The notes under the pieces are model-generated. The model was given only the letters and a program-made list of their open reading frames with translations. It was not told the origin of the DNA and searched no databases. From Alteromonadaceae bacterium (GTDB taxonomy: Bacteria > Pseudomonadota > Gammaproteobacteria > Enterobacterales > Alteromonadaceae): DNA of 64,000 bases. Location of the stretch: positions 1-64,000 of the forward strand of contig JABXHM010000016.1 of NCBI GenBank assembly GCA_013373625.1, in the 5' to 3' direction. Of this stretch, positions 35,486-45,196 are shown piece by piece. The position numbers were made by a program, and so were the translations under genes. Every line of letters begins with the position of its first letter. Positions within the stretch are counted from its first letter, which is position 1.

Positions 35486-36584
35486 CTACAGGCCCGATTT
35501 CAGGCTGGCTTCTATAAATTTGTCTAAATCGCCGTCGAGAACGGCCTGGGTATTGCGGTTTTCTACGCCAGTGCGCAAATCTTTAATCCGCGAGTCATCC
35601 AGCACATAAGAGCGGATTTGACTTCCCCAACCAATGTCAGACTTGTTGTCTTCCATAGCTTGCTTTTCGGCATTTTGTTTTTGCAATTCAAACTCAAACA
35701 ACTTGGCTTTTAACTGCTTCATTGCCTGATCTTTGTTCTTATGTTGTGAACGGTCGTTCTGACACTGCACCACTATATTTGTGGGTAAGTGCGTGATCCG
35801 TACCGCTGAGTCCGTACGGTTTACGTGCTGTCCGCCGGCACCCGATGCACGGTAGGTATCAATGCGTAAATCCGACGGATTAATATCGATTTCAATATCG
35901 TCGTCGATTTCCGGGTACGCAAAGGCTGATGCAAAAGATGTATGCCGACGGTTTCCCGAGTCAAAGGGGGACTTACGAACCAGTCTGTGAACACCGGTTT
36001 CGGTGCGCATCCAGCCAAATGCATATTCGCCACTAAAACGAATTGTGGCACTTTTAATACCTGCTACGTCGCCATCAGAAACCTCAATAAGCTCGGTTTT
36101 AAAGCCATGCAGTTCACCCCAGCGCAAGTACATTCTCAGCAACATGTTGGCCCAGTCCTGAGCCTCTGTACCACCGGAACCGGACTGAATATCCAAATAG
36201 CAATCATTGGCATCGTTAGGACCAGAAAACATCCGACGAAACTCCAGCGTTTCAAGCTGTGAGATTAGTTCATTTAACTCGCTTTGGGTTTCGGCAAAGG
36301 TTTCTTCGTCCTCGGCCTCAACGGCCAGTTCTAAGAGTCCCTCAACATCTTCAGCACCCTGCTCAAGGTTAACAATGGTCTCAACCACCTGCTCTAAGGC
36401 AACTTTTTCTTTGCCCAGCGCTTGTGCCCTGTCTGGTTCATTCCACACATCGGGACTTTCAAGCTCGCGGTTAACTTCTTCTAATCGCTCCGACTTTGCA
36501 TCAAAGTCAAAGATACCCCCGAAGCGCAGCAGTGCGCTCACGAATATCCTGAATGCCATTTTGAACAGGGTTTACTTCAAACAT
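35486..36584 (-). CDS. prfB: Peptide chain release factor 2, with programmed +1 frameshift
   Basis: RF2 releases the peptide at UGA and UAA stops. The gene starts at ATG 36584 and reads [14 protein letters not shown] and onward to CTT (codon 25), then meets an in-frame TGA at 36509-36507. Skipping base 36509 continues as [13 protein letters not shown] to the end, giving 365 residues as in E. coli. The frameshift site CTT-TGA-C and the internal Shine-Dalgarno-like GGGGG are at the standard places, so RF2 level would regulate its own synthesis. GGQ ([10 protein letters not shown]) and the stop-recognition SPF (RKSPFDSG) are present. AAGG precedes the start. Confidence 0.97.
36506..36520 (-). 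promoter_or_regulatory. prfB recoding site
   Basis: On the minus strand this reads GGGGGTATCTTTGAC. The slippery CTT, the TGA stop, the C that follows, and the upstream GGGGG match the RF2 autoregulatory +1 frameshift element. Confidence 0.95.
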
Positions 36585-36622
36585 ACCAACCTTTAATCTA
36601 TTTCGTTTTTCGGATGCGCGAT

Positions 36623-36664
36623 AGTACCGAATTTCAGCTGCTTTTAACAGCCGTTTTCGGTACT
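36623..36664. repeat. Nested inverted repeat between prfB and the reductase gene
   Basis: AGTACCGAA (36623-36631) and TTCGGTACT (36656-36664) form a 9-bp outer stem around an inner GCTG/CAGC hairpin. No T run follows on either strand. It may be a processing or protection hairpin at the 3' end of the reductase message or a DNA site. Confidence 0.6.
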
Positions 36665-36682
36665 GGTGTTTTGCGAGGAGCC

Positions 36683-37258
36683 TTACTCTGCGTTGAGTTT
36701 AGCTGCCATGCTGACCAGCTGTTGAGTCAGATTAGTCAGCTGTTTTTGCGCGGTTTCGTCAAGGAGTTTACCGTTGTCATCAAATTTGTCGCCGGCATTG
36801 GCCAGCGATACCTGTAATGGCGTCACTACGCTCATCAGGTTTTGCATGAGCATGCGCAATACGACCAGCACACGCATACCGCCCAATCCACCGGGTGAGG
36901 CAGCCATTAATCCTACCACTTTATTTTTATAAGCGGCCAGCATTGGCTCATCGCCGGTTTTGCGCGATGCCCAGTCAATAGCATTTTTTAACAGGGCCGG
37001 ATAACTGCTGTTGTACTCCGGGCTGGCAATCAAAAACGCATCATGGTCGATGAGTAACTGCTTAAACGCCTGAGCTCGCTCCGGCATTCCGTATTCACTT
37101 TCTTCGTCTTCATTGAAAATAGGCATCGCGTAATCAGCCAGGCTGATCACCGTCACGTCAGCACCGGCTGCTTTCGCCGCCTCAGCTGCATTTTCAACCA
37201 GCGCCTGATTAAAGGAGCCGTTACGTGTACTGCCCGAAAAAGCCAACACTTTTACCAT
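36683..37258 (-). CDS. NADPH-dependent FMN reductase family protein
   Basis: This 191-residue flavodoxin-fold protein has the FMN phosphate loop FSGSTRNGSFNQAL at about 7-20 and the flavin-binding SPEYNSSYPALLKNAIDW at about 75-92, the standard marks of the NADPH-dependent FMN reductase and quinone/chromate reductase group. It is probably a cytosolic quinone or azo reductase. The exact substrate cannot be read from sequence. AAGGAA precedes the ATG. It is read in the same direction as argS and starts 62 bases after it. Confidence 0.9.
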   Translation of the reverse strand: MVKVLAFSGSTRNGSFNQALVENAAEAAKAAGADVTVISLADYAMPIFNEDEESEYGMPERAQAFKQLLIDHDAFLIASPEYNSSYPALLKNAIDWASRKTGDEPMLAAYKNKVVGLMAASPGGLGGMRVLVVLRMLMQNLMSVVTPLQVSLANAGDKFDDNGKLLDETAQKQLTNLTQQLVSMAAKLNAE

Positions 37259-37320
37259 AGTAAAATTCCTTATTGTTTGTCGTCATCGGTTTGTACGAAC
37301 AGTCGAAGAAAACCGTGCAA

Positions 37321-39054
37321 TTACATTTTATCCAGCGTTTCAATACCTAATAACTCAAGCCCCAGCCTGAGTTCTTTGGCAACCAGAGCCGCCAGTGCTA
37401 AGCGGCTGTCACGCGTAGCTGCTGGCACGTCACTTTTTAATATAGGACAGGCCTCATAAAAACTCATAAAGTGACTGGCCAGATCGTACAAATAGCTACA
37501 CAACACATGAGGTGTAGCGTCGCGGGCAACCACATTTAACTGCTCTTCTAATTGCAGCAACTGCACAGCGAGCGCATGTTCTTGTTCGTGTTCAATGCTG
37601 ATCCTGGCTTGCAGCGCTGTCGGCGCGACTTCAGCTTTGCGGAACAAACTTTGTACACGTGTATAAGCATATTGCAGATACGGTGCCGTGTTCCCTTCAA
37701 AACTTAACATAGTGTCCCAGTTAAACACATAATCAGTAGTGCGGTTTTTACTTAAGTCGGCGTATTTTACCGCACCAATACCCACCTTACGGGCGACCTC
37801 TTTTAGCTCGTCGATGTCTAACCCGGTGTCTCTTTCAGCCAGCAACTTAGCGGCGCGTTCAACGGCTTCATCGAGCAACTCTACCAACTTAACCGTACCG
37901 CCACTACGCGTTTTAAACGGCTTTCCGTCGCTACCCAGCATCATACCAAAAGGGCAATGTTCATAAGTTTGCTCAGGTTGCATAAAGCCCGCTTTACGAC
38001 CAACAATTTCGGTCTGCTTAAAATGCAGGGCCTGACGGGCATCAGTTAAAATCAGGGTGCGGTCGGCCTTGAGCTTACCGCTGCGATAACGCATGGCTGC
38101 CAGGTCGGTGGTGGCATATAAATACCCACCACCTGATTTTTGTACTATGTAAACGGCCGGATTACCTTCTTTGTCGGCAAGTTCCGGTATAAACGCCACT
38201 TGTGCGCCCTGATCTTCTACAACAATATTTTTTTCTTTAAGCTCGGCCACAACCGGGGCTAAATCGTCGTTATAAGCGGACTCGCCCATAATGTCAGCAC
38301 GCGTAAGGCTTACATTTAATTTTTTGTACACTTCTTCGCTGTGTGAAATAGACACATCAATAAACAAGTGCCAAAGCTCTGCACACTGTTGATCACCACT
38401 TTGCAATCTGACCACATATTCACGGGCACGGTCGGCAAAGCCTTCTTCTTCGTCAAAGCGAACCTTCGCTTCACGATAAAAATCCTCTAAATCTGACAGG
38501 GCCGTTTCAGCCACCTGGTTTTTATTGAGTTTGTCACTTAAATGAGCCAGTAACATTCCAAACTGGGTCCCCCAGTCGCCCATGTGATTCTGCCTGATCA
38601 CCTTGTGGCCCAAAAACTCCAGCAGTTTAACCACTGCGTCACCAATAATGGTGGTTCGCAGGTGACCAACGTGCATTTCCTTGGCCAGGTTGGGTGAAGA
38701 GTAATCGACGACAATTGTTTTTGGATCTTGCTCAGAGACCCCCGAACGGGTATCTTCCAGGGCCTGCTGGCAGGCAGTTGCCAGCCATTCATCCGCTAAG
38801 TGGATATTGATGAATCCGGGGCCGGCAATTTCCAGCTTACTGGCCATATCATCCAGTTTGACATGCTCAAGTACTTTAGCTGCAATATCACGGGGTTTTT
38901 GCTTCAATTTTTTAGCCAGCGCCATAGCGCCGTTAAACTGATATTCACCAAATTCAGGGCGACCACTGCGCGCGACTGGCACTGGTGCATCAGCAATGCC
39001 CATATCGGCCAGCGCCTGCGAGAAACGAGAGATTAATAGTGCGTGAATATTCAT
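37321..39054 (-). CDS. argS: Arginyl-tRNA synthetase
   Basis: ArgS charges tRNA-Arg. The 577-residue class I enzyme has the N-terminal additional domain, the HIGH motif in the form HVGH (KEMHVGHLRTT), and the arginine-family segment QNHMGDWGTQFGML. A C-terminal anticodon-binding all-alpha domain ends LGIETLDKM. As in most ArgRS, the canonical KMSKS is replaced (DGKPFKTRSGG). It starts eight bases after prfC. Confidence 0.97.
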   Translation of the reverse strand: MNIHALLISRFSQALADMGIADAPVPVARSGRPEFGEYQFNGAMALAKKLKQKPRDIAAKVLEHVKLDDMASKLEIAGPGFINIHLADEWLATACQQALEDTRSGVSEQDPKTIVVDYSSPNLAKEMHVGHLRTTIIGDAVVKLLEFLGHKVIRQNHMGDWGTQFGMLLAHLSDKLNKNQVAETALSDLEDFYREAKVRFDEEEGFADRAREYVVRLQSGDQQCAELWHLFIDVSISHSEEVYKKLNVSLTRADIMGESAYNDDLAPVVAELKEKNIVVEDQGAQVAFIPELADKEGNPAVYIVQKSGGGYLYATTDLAAMRYRSGKLKADRTLILTDARQALHFKQTEIVGRKAGFMQPEQTYEHCPFGMMLGSDGKPFKTRSGGTVKLVELLDEAVERAAKLLAERDTGLDIDELKEVARKVGIGAVKYADLSKNRTTDYVFNWDTMLSFEGNTAPYLQYAYTRVQSLFRKAEVAPTALQARISIEHEQEHALAVQLLQLEEQLNVVARDATPHVLCSYLYDLASHFMSFYEACPILKSDVPAATRDSRLALAALVAKELRLGLELLGIETLDKM

Positions 39055-39062
39055 AACTGTGC

Positions 39063-40646
39063 TTAGTGCTCGCGTGTGGTGTTAAATTCAATATCGGGGT
39101 AACGCTCCTGAGCTAACTGGAGATTTACCATGGTAGGGGCAACATATGTCAGGTTGTCGCCACCATCAAGCGCCAGATACTGTTCTGCTTTGCGGCGAAA
39201 TTCGTCGAGTTTTCTTTCACTGTCAGAATATACCCAGCGAGCAGTGGCGACGCTAACGTGCTCATACAAAGCATCAACGTTATACTCTGCTTTTAAGCGG
39301 GCAACGACCACATCAAACTGAAGCACTCCCACCGCACCAACGATCAAATCGTTATTGGCGAGTGGCCTGAATACCTGTACCGCGCCCTCCTCTGAGAGCT
39401 GAATAAGGCCCTTTTGCAATTGTTTCTGGCGCAATGGATCGCGCAAACGAATACGCTTGAAGAGCTCAGGTGCAAAGTTAGGAATACCGGTAAAACGGTA
39501 GTCTTCACCCGATGAAAATGTATCACCGATGCGGATCGAACCATGGTTATGCAAACCGATGATGTCACCTGCGTAGGCTTCTTCCAGTAATGAGCGGTCG
39601 CCCGCTAAAAAGGTCAGCGCATCTGAAATGCGCACATCTTTGCCAATGCGGGTATGGCGCATTTTCATGCCTTTCTCATACTTGCCCGAGACAATGCGGC
39701 AAAACGCTATACGGTCACGGTGTTTAGGATCCATATTGGCCTGAATTTTAAATACAAAGCCGCTAAATTTTGGATCGAGAGATTCCACATCACCCTTATC
39801 GGTCTCGCGCCCTTGCGGCTCTGGTGCCCAGGCGACCAGGCCATCGAGCATGTGATCAACACCAAAGTTACCTAATGCCGTACCAAAGAACACGGGGGTA
39901 ATTTCACCGGCTAAAAACAACTCTTCATCAAACTCGTTGGAAGCGCCCATTACCAGCTCAAGCTCATCCCGGAACTCAGCCGCCAGGCCATCACCTACGG
40001 CTACGTCGACCTCAGGGTTATGCAGCCCCTTAATGATCTTTACGTCCTGAATAGTATGGCCTTGCCCGGTGTGATAAAGCATTACCTCATCACGGTGAAT
40101 ATGGTAAACGCCTTTAAACTGTTTTCCGCAGCCAATTGGCCAGGTCACCGGCGCGCATGCAATGTTTAGCTCGGTTTCTACTTCATCAAGCAGTTCCATG
40201 GGATCGCGAATATCGCGATCGAGCTTGTTCATAAAAGTAATGATCGGCGTATCGCGCAAACGGGTCACTTCCATTAACTTGCGGGTACGCGCCTCTACGC
40301 CTTTTGCGGCGTCTATAACCATCAGGCAGGAATCTACCGCGGTCAGCGTACGGTAGGTATCTTCAGAGAAATCTTCGTGCCCCGGGGTGTCGAGCAAATT
40401 GATCAGATGGTCAGAATAAGGAAACTGCATGACAGAGGTAGTCACCGAGATACCCCGCTCTTTTTCCATCTCCATCCAGTCAGACTTTGCATGCTGCCCT
40501 GACTTTTTGCCTTTTACGGTACCAGCTGTCTGCAAGGCTTGTCCGTACAGGAGTACTTTTTCAGTGATAGTGGTTTTACCGGCATCGGGGTGCGAAATTA
40601 TCGCAAAAGTACGCCGACGCTTAATTTCTTCTAAAAGCTGGGCCAT
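39063..40646 (-). CDS. prfC: Peptide chain release factor 3
   Basis: RF3 is the GTPase that removes RF1 or RF2 from the ribosome after peptide release. The 527-residue protein has the P-loop [13 protein letters not shown] at about 18-30, the switch [13 protein letters not shown], the DTPGHEDF motif and the MNKLDR base-recognition motif. The length matches E. coli RF3 (529). It precedes argS closely and lies behind rimI on the same strand after a 208-base gap. Confidence 0.97.
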   Translation of the reverse strand: MAQLLEEIKRRRTFAIISHPDAGKTTITEKVLLYGQALQTAGTVKGKKSGQHAKSDWMEMEKERGISVTTSVMQFPYSDHLINLLDTPGHEDFSEDTYRTLTAVDSCLMVIDAAKGVEARTRKLMEVTRLRDTPIITFMNKLDRDIRDPMELLDEVETELNIACAPVTWPIGCGKQFKGVYHIHRDEVMLYHTGQGHTIQDVKIIKGLHNPEVDVAVGDGLAAEFRDELELVMGASNEFDEELFLAGEITPVFFGTALGNFGVDHMLDGLVAWAPEPQGRETDKGDVESLDPKFSGFVFKIQANMDPKHRDRIAFCRIVSGKYEKGMKMRHTRIGKDVRISDALTFLAGDRSLLEEAYAGDIIGLHNHGSIRIGDTFSSGEDYRFTGIPNFAPELFKRIRLRDPLRQKQLQKGLIQLSEEGAVQVFRPLANNDLIVGAVGVLQFDVVVARLKAEYNVDALYEHVSVATARWVYSDSERKLDEFRRKAEQYLALDGGDNLTYVAPTMVNLQLAQERYPDIEFNTTREH

Positions 40647-40854
40647 TCAATAAACCTGATTTTAATTCGGGAAGCTGGCACTGGGAGTATCACCGCTCAC
40701 GGCAACGGCCAGGCCTTTTCATTTCGCGGGATTATACGGACTTTTGCATTTTATTGGTAGTCAAGCGACCTGACAATCAGCAATCTGAATGAGATTTGGC
40801 CAGGGTGCTCACCACCACTACACCAATTGTGCAGCGCAAAACCTAAAAGTGGTA

Positions 40855-41319
40855 TCAGAGCATCAGCGACATCATCAAAGCGTCTTCCCTGCCACCGGCA
40901 ACAGGATAATAGTTTTTGCGGCGTTCAAGGAGGGTAAAACCAGCCTTCGTATAAACGTGTATGGCAGCCTGGTTAGACTCACGGACTTCCAGAAAACAGA
41001 CGCGGTGCTTTTGGTTTCGACAATGTGACAACACGTGTCGGAGTAGTTGCTTTCCTATCCCTTGCCCCTGAAATTCAGGCGCTATGGCAATATCCATAAT
41101 TGTTACTTCATCCAGTACTATCAGCAAAATGACATAACCGACTATTTGCCCGTTACCCTCAGCAAGCCAGCATTCATAGGGCGACGTTGTACAATCAGTA
41201 AAGGTGCCTTCGCTCCATGGCACAACCTGCACAGCACAGTGAATCGGATAACAAACCGCCAGTGACTCACGGCTGGCCAGTTCAAAGCTGAGCGGTATAG
41301 CCGTTACATTTTTTGACAC
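40855..41319 (-). CDS. rimI: Ribosomal protein S18 alanine N-acetyltransferase
   Basis: RimI acetylates the N-terminal alanine of ribosomal protein S18. The 154-residue GNAT protein has the acetyl-CoA loop QGQGIGKQLLRHVL and the RimI-like ending EVRESNQAAIHVYTKAGF. I chose GTG 41319 because GGAAGG precedes it with good spacing. A longer GTG start at 41331 is possible. It overlaps the end of holD, the same gene order as in E. coli. Confidence 0.92.
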   Translation of the reverse strand: MSKNVTAIPLSFELASRESLAVCYPIHCAVQVVPWSEGTFTDCTTSPYECWLAEGNGQIVGYVILLIVLDEVTIMDIAIAPEFQGQGIGKQLLRHVLSHCRNQKHRVCFLEVRESNQAAIHVYTKAGFTLLERRKNYYPVAGGREDALMMSLML

Positions 41320-41771
41320 AACGCCTTCCACAGCTGCTTTTTATGCTCAGCGGTTAATTTATCAGGCGTAACGGGTAGCACAATGTGGGTGGTACTCAAA
41401 CCAACATCGCCGCCAATCAAAACCGGCAGTGTGGTATTAAGGGATGTTAGCTGCAGAGCTTGCAGGACATCGTCGGTAAATGCCGGATACAGCTGAGCTG
41501 AAAGTGGTTGCAAATCAGACTCGGGGCTAGTTTTGTCTGACGGGGCCGGTTTAGCCGATATATTGTCTTTAATTTTTTGTAAATGGCTGCGGGCATCAGA
41601 TGGCGACGTTTTGGCAGGTGCTTGAACAGGCGCACTGGCAGGTGTGGATGATTGAGCATCCTTCCGCTGACTTTGCTCACCAGAAGCCACCACGTTATCC
41701 TGTGGTTGCCAAACCGGAATGTGCATTTCCTGCAATGCTGCAATCTGATAATCGGATAATTCTGACGTCAT
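41304..41771 (-). CDS. holD: DNA polymerase III psi subunit
   Basis: HolD links the clamp loader to the chi subunit and single-strand-binding protein at the replication fork. The 155-residue protein starts MTSELSDYQIAALQEMHIPV, the conserved clamp-loader-binding peptide of the psi family. A low-complexity linker (about 35-85) rich in Ser, Ala and Pro follows. It ends with the psi fold and KQLWKALCQKM, like the E. coli end. The linker is longer than usual. The position before rimI supports the call. Confidence 0.85.
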   Translation of the reverse strand: MTSELSDYQIAALQEMHIPVWQPQDNVVASGEQSQRKDAQSSTPASAPVQAPAKTSPSDARSHLQKIKDNISAKPAPSDKTSPESDLQPLSAQLYPAFTDDVLQALQLTSLNTTLPVLIGGDVGLSTTHIVLPVTPDKLTAEHKKQLWKALCQKM

Positions 41772-41881
41772 GAAACAACGAGCCCGGCAAATTAAATACA
41801 AATGACACTAACCGGCAGTTTAGCAAACCCGAAAGGAAAGTGGCAGGGAAAGTAATGGCTGAAGATAAGTCTCGGAGCTAA

Positions 41882-42262
41882 TTAAGCCTGGTCCCTACGC
41901 GCTCTGCGTCTTTGCAGATCGTTTACTTTATTATCAATGGTGATATTGAACACCGACAAAGCGAGTGCTAACAAAAGCAAAACGCCGCCGGCAATAACAA
42001 TCCCAGTGACCCCATAATCGATGTAACTGCTAAAACTGCTGGCGATTTCACGAAGCTTTTCACCATTGAGTATTAGTTCACCAGGCTCCCTCCCCTTACT
42101 GCTAAGAGCATCAACCTGCAAATCATAAAGTGAAAAGAGATATTTAGTTTTGATGCTGGCTTGTTGATTAAGGTACCAGGCACTGATCCAGAAAAGCCCC
42201 CCAACCATTGCAGTAAACGATGAAATAAGCTTGGAACTGATATTAATTGATAGTGTTTTCAT
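41882..42262 (-). CDS. Two-helix membrane protein of unknown function
   Basis: This 126-residue protein has two hydrophobic segments (about 12-32 and 82-105) flanking a soluble loop of about 50 residues (SLYDLQVDALSSKGREPGEL...). The basic C-terminus (QRRRARRDQA) suggests the ends face the cytoplasm. No known family is recognised. It stands alone between holD and the outer-membrane barrel gene. Confidence 0.7.
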   Translation of the reverse strand: MKTLSINISSKLISSFTAMVGGLFWISAWYLNQQASIKTKYLFSLYDLQVDALSSKGREPGELILNGEKLREIASSFSSYIDYGVTGIVIAGGVLLLLALALSVFNITIDNKVNDLQRRRARRDQA

Positions 42263-42398
42263 GCGGATTCCATTTCCACTTTCCGTTCGCCAAGAGGTTT
42301 ACTTAACTCAGCAGGCTGCGCGCGAATACTCCGCGCGCCCCTGTACCGCCGATTTTCAGGTTAATGCATCGGCCTACGAGATTCGCCAGCATAAATTT

Positions 42399-42995
42399 TT
42401 AAAATAAATAACTTACGCCAATTGTTGTACTTTTCCAGCTATTCGACACATTTGACCCAGGCTCAAAGTCAGGGAGTGCCTGATAATCGATAAACACCCT
42501 GAAATTTTCATTTAACTGATAATCTAAACCTACACCATAGCTAATACCACTTTCCGATCGTGTAATATTAAAAGGGAAGTCCCCTGTTATGTTTCCTTCT
42601 GAATCGTTCGTTTGCCCTAAACCGCTGATTTCATAGTCTGAATAGGTGTAACCCGTCAAAACGTATAGGTTGAGCGAACTAAAAACTGGGTAGGATGCTT
42701 TTAGTAACAGTGATGCTTGTTTATCAATGTCTTCTGTGTAGTTTCCTCTTGGCTCTTCACGCGTACCATAAAAACTTGAGTACCCTGATGTACCAGTAAG
42801 TAACCTCGTCTCCAAAGAAAAATACTGACTATATTGATATCCTGCAACAACACCGGCAGTATTGAAATCTCTGCCGCGAATTGATACCTCCTGCATATTA
42901 TACAATGCACCTGCATACCAACTGTCTTCAGCAGATGTATAACAAGCATAAGTGGGTGCTAAAAATAAGAGTGTTAAAGGCAATAACCTTTTCAT
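42399..42995 (-). CDS. Small outer-membrane beta-barrel protein
   Basis: The 198-residue protein has a signal peptide (about 1-22) followed by alternating polar and hydrophobic strands and a terminal VSYLF, the C-terminal aromatic signal for the BAM complex. The motif GVGLDYQLNENFRVFIDYQ and eight predicted strands fit an OmpA/OmpX-like eight-stranded barrel. AAGGAA precedes the ATG. A long inverted repeat upstream may be its operator. Function is unknown. Confidence 0.85.
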   Translation of the reverse strand: MKRLLPLTLLFLAPTYACYTSAEDSWYAGALYNMQEVSIRGRDFNTAGVVAGYQYSQYFSLETRLLTGTSGYSSFYGTREEPRGNYTEDIDKQASLLLKASYPVFSSLNLYVLTGYTYSDYEISGLGQTNDSEGNITGDFPFNITRSESGISYGVGLDYQLNENFRVFIDYQALPDFEPGSNVSNSWKSTTIGVSYLF

Positions 42996-43028
42996 TTTTA
43001 ATTCCTTTTAATTTTTCGATGAATTGTT

Positions 43029-43076
43029 GTTCAGGAACTCTTTCCCGAAAAATCAGTATAACTAAATTTCCTGAAC
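43029..43076. promoter_or_regulatory. Inverted repeat upstream of the barrel gene
   Basis: GTTCAGGAA (43029-43037) and TTCCTGAAC (43068-43076) are a perfect 9-bp inverted repeat 30 bases apart, starting 34 bases before the barrel start. It could be an operator with two half-sites or a leader hairpin. No regulator is identified. The rest of 42996-43364 holds nothing I recognise. Confidence 0.45.
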
Positions 43077-43364
43077 GTTAAATGAATAACACTAGTTACG
43101 CCGTTAATCGTGGCGGCATACGTTCACAAATTTAAGCCAGACCTAAAGTATTTGCCCAGCGCAGGTTTGGTTTTTTCGTCGTATGACAGGACTTTTACCA
43201 GAAAGAAAGTAGCTCAGCTGTTCAGCGTACGAACGCTCAGTCAACAACAAACGGCGGACTCAGACAATCTTTGCAATGCACAGTATTGTTGTCAGTAAAA
43301 TTGATTTTTATCGGGAGAAGAAGCAGCAGGGAGAATGCAAGGCTTGCGTTGTGACCACGAAAAG

Positions 43365-43441
43365 TGGCAGGGGTGGAGGGACTCGAACCCCCAACCATCG
43401 GTTTTGGAGACCGCTGTTCTACCAATTCGAACTACACCCCT
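43365..43441 (-). tRNA. trpT: tRNA-Trp (CCA)
   Basis: Read on the minus strand this starts AGGGGTGTAGTTCGAATTGG and ends with encoded CCA. The acceptor AGGGGTG pairs with the 3' CACCCCT, the anticodon loop CTCCAAA gives anticodon CCA, and the T-arm has GGTTCGAGTCC. It resembles E. coli tRNA-Trp closely. It stands alone, not next to the elongation-factor genes. Confidence 0.97.
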
Positions 43442-43558
43442 AACGCGCTGTGAATTATACGTATGCGCGATCAAAGGTAAAGTTTTTTTAGCTTAAATCA
43501 GTAAAATCCTGCTCAAGCGCACAAATAATAAGCGTTTTGTTTTTTTGCTGAGCGAGGG

Positions 43559-44341
43559 TTAGCACTGATAGTCTGCTGCCGCCTGCCAAAGACGATTGGT
43601 AAAGTCCACAACCGGCAAAAAGGCTTGTAGTTTATGGTACACCTGTGAAGGCTCAATCCCGGTTGCCTCAGCGTATTCATCACTTAACGCCTGACACTGC
43701 ATTTCATCAAGTTCATTGATCAAGGCGCAGGCAGCCAAATCAAAATAACGGTTACCGGTGGCCACATACTCCCAGTCAATAACGATATCGTGGTTATTAC
43801 CAACCAAATGCGCCAAAGACAGGTCATTATGGCACAGACAAAAGTCCTGATAATGGCTGGACTGCGCAATCACCAAAGCAAGTTTATCGCGCTCCTTGAT
43901 AAATTGCCGCGTTCGTATAGCAGGCAATTGTTCCAGGTAGTGCTGCCAACAGGGCAACAAAGCCAGTGTCGGTGCCTTTACATCAAGGTGATGGATGCGC
44001 GCCAGCGCTTGCGCCAGCAAGCTCGTATCGATACGACTCAGGGAGGGCGTATCTACCCACTCTTCAACCCAAATGCGCTGTTGCAGGTTAACATCAATTA
44101 CCGTTGGCGCAACCTGTAAGCTGGCTAACTGCTGCTGAAGCTGGTGTACCGTATTGTAATCGACGGCGTTAAAACTTGCCGGCCCGAGTATTTTTACCGC
44201 CCAGGAAACGCCCTCTGCCCGGGCATGATAGACCTGATTGGCCACACCTTTACGCACCGGCTCAAACGAGAGCGTTTCAGGGTTGGCAACCAGCGGTGCC
44301 AGTACTTGCTTTAGTTGTTGGTCTGATAACGATTCGACCAT
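43559..44341 (-). CDS. Thiamine kinase-like aminoglycoside-phosphotransferase-fold protein
   Basis: The 260-residue kinase has the APH/choline-kinase fold. The catalytic loop is CHNDLSLAHLVGNN, and the metal-binding DWEY follows in IVIDWEYVATGNRYFDLA. It closes the thiamine operon, so the likely substrate is thiamine (ThiK-like), trapping it in the cell as thiamine phosphate. I chose ATG 44341, which has GGAG six bases upstream. Start overlaps the end of the PnuT-like gene. The substrate is inferred from context, not from residues. Confidence 0.82.
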   Translation of the reverse strand: MVESLSDQQLKQVLAPLVANPETLSFEPVRKGVANQVYHARAEGVSWAVKILGPASFNAVDYNTVHQLQQQLASLQVAPTVIDVNLQQRIWVEEWVDTPSLSRIDTSLLAQALARIHHLDVKAPTLALLPCWQHYLEQLPAIRTRQFIKERDKLALVIAQSSHYQDFCLCHNDLSLAHLVGNNHDIVIDWEYVATGNRYFDLAACALINELDEMQCQALSDEYAEATGIEPSQVYHKLQAFLPVVDFTNRLWQAAADYQC

Positions 44342-44925
44342 TGCCCTCTCCATTGGCTATAACCATAAATTGAAAACACGACATAACCGATAAACAGGCA
44401 TGCCGACAATACCAGTCCACTTTGCCAATAAAGAAAAACCGCTGCGCTATTAATAACGAACCAGTATATCCAGTTCTGCAGTATTTTGTGTGCCACCATA
44501 AAGGTAGTGCCCACACTAAATACATTAATTGCAGCATCGAGCCACAAATATTCACCGCTAAACTGCGTCCCTGCCAATTTACCGAGCGCTATTGCCACCA
44601 ATGATAAGGCGATAACTGTCAGAAGGTGCCACCGCAATGGCTTGGATTGCACTTGCCGGTCCTCACCGGGCTGATGATGCCACTGCCAATAACCATATAT
44701 TGCCATGACCATATAGAAGATATTGAGCGCCGACTGAAATGGCAGTGCCACCTGCCAGAACAGCCAGGTATAAATGGACGTACTGATGAATGCCGCCGCC
44801 CAGCACCAGGCACTCTGCCGCGCAGCGAGCAGCACATAAGCAATGGCCAGCACTACGGCCAGCCATTCAGCCAGCGACGTACCGGCAACCTGCGCGGCAA
44901 ATTGTGTTATCGCCTGCTCAGTCAT
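44311..44925 (-). CDS. pnuT: PnuC-family permease, likely thiamine transporter PnuT
   Basis: The 204-residue inner-membrane protein has about seven helices and the PnuC-fold features YMVMAIYGYWQWH and NSAAVFLYWQSGLVLSACLFIGYVVFSIYGY, shortened here to the key motif FSIYGY. PnuC proteins transport nicotinamide riboside, but members behind TPP riboswitches carry thiamine and are called PnuT. Position supports the thiamine role. Start overlaps the thiamine-binding gene by 8 bases and its end overlaps the kinase gene. Confidence 0.88.
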   Translation of the reverse strand: MTEQAITQFAAQVAGTSLAEWLAVVLAIAYVLLAARQSAWCWAAAFISTSIYTWLFWQVALPFQSALNIFYMVMAIYGYWQWHHQPGEDRQVQSKPLRWHLLTVIALSLVAIALGKLAGTQFSGEYLWLDAAINVFSVGTTFMVAHKILQNWIYWFVINSAAVFLYWQSGLVLSACLFIGYVVFSIYGYSQWRGQWSNRYQTNN

Positions 44926-45187
44926 GGTTAGCCTGTCTGCTGCTCATCGCATCGTAATTGAGAAACTTAGCGACGAACACAGCCTGCCCGACGTCTTCAT
45001 GAGTGCGTTGCATTTCAGCGCCAAGTATCGCCATCACCTCACTGTAGCTACCGTGCACCTGAGTGCTGGTTGAACAGGTGGTGACAGTTAACGTTTCGTA
45101 GCTGTTTAACCGCTCAATAAAGGCTTTAATAGGCGGAATAAACTCATCGACTAATGGGTATAACGACAACTCAACCATGACTTGCAT
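44918..45187 (-). CDS. Thiamine-binding MTH1187/YkoF-like protein
   Basis: This 89-residue protein belongs to the small MTH1187/YkoF-like fold. It starts MQVMVELSLYPLVDEFIPPI and has a central VTTCSTSTQVHGSY and EMQRTHEDVGQAVF. YkoF-type proteins bind thiamine or its parts, and this one sits in a TPP-controlled operon. It has no signal peptide, so it acts in the cytoplasm. AGGAGC precedes the ATG by six bases. Confidence 0.82.
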   Translation of the reverse strand: MQVMVELSLYPLVDEFIPPIKAFIERLNSYETLTVTTCSTSTQVHGSYSEVMAILGAEMQRTHEDVGQAVFVAKFLNYDAMSSRQANHD

Positions 45188-45196
45188 GATATGCTC

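Noticed and set aside
43237..43474. Minus-strand frames of about 60 residues over the tRNA gene
   Set aside because: They are translations of tRNA-Trp and its flanks.
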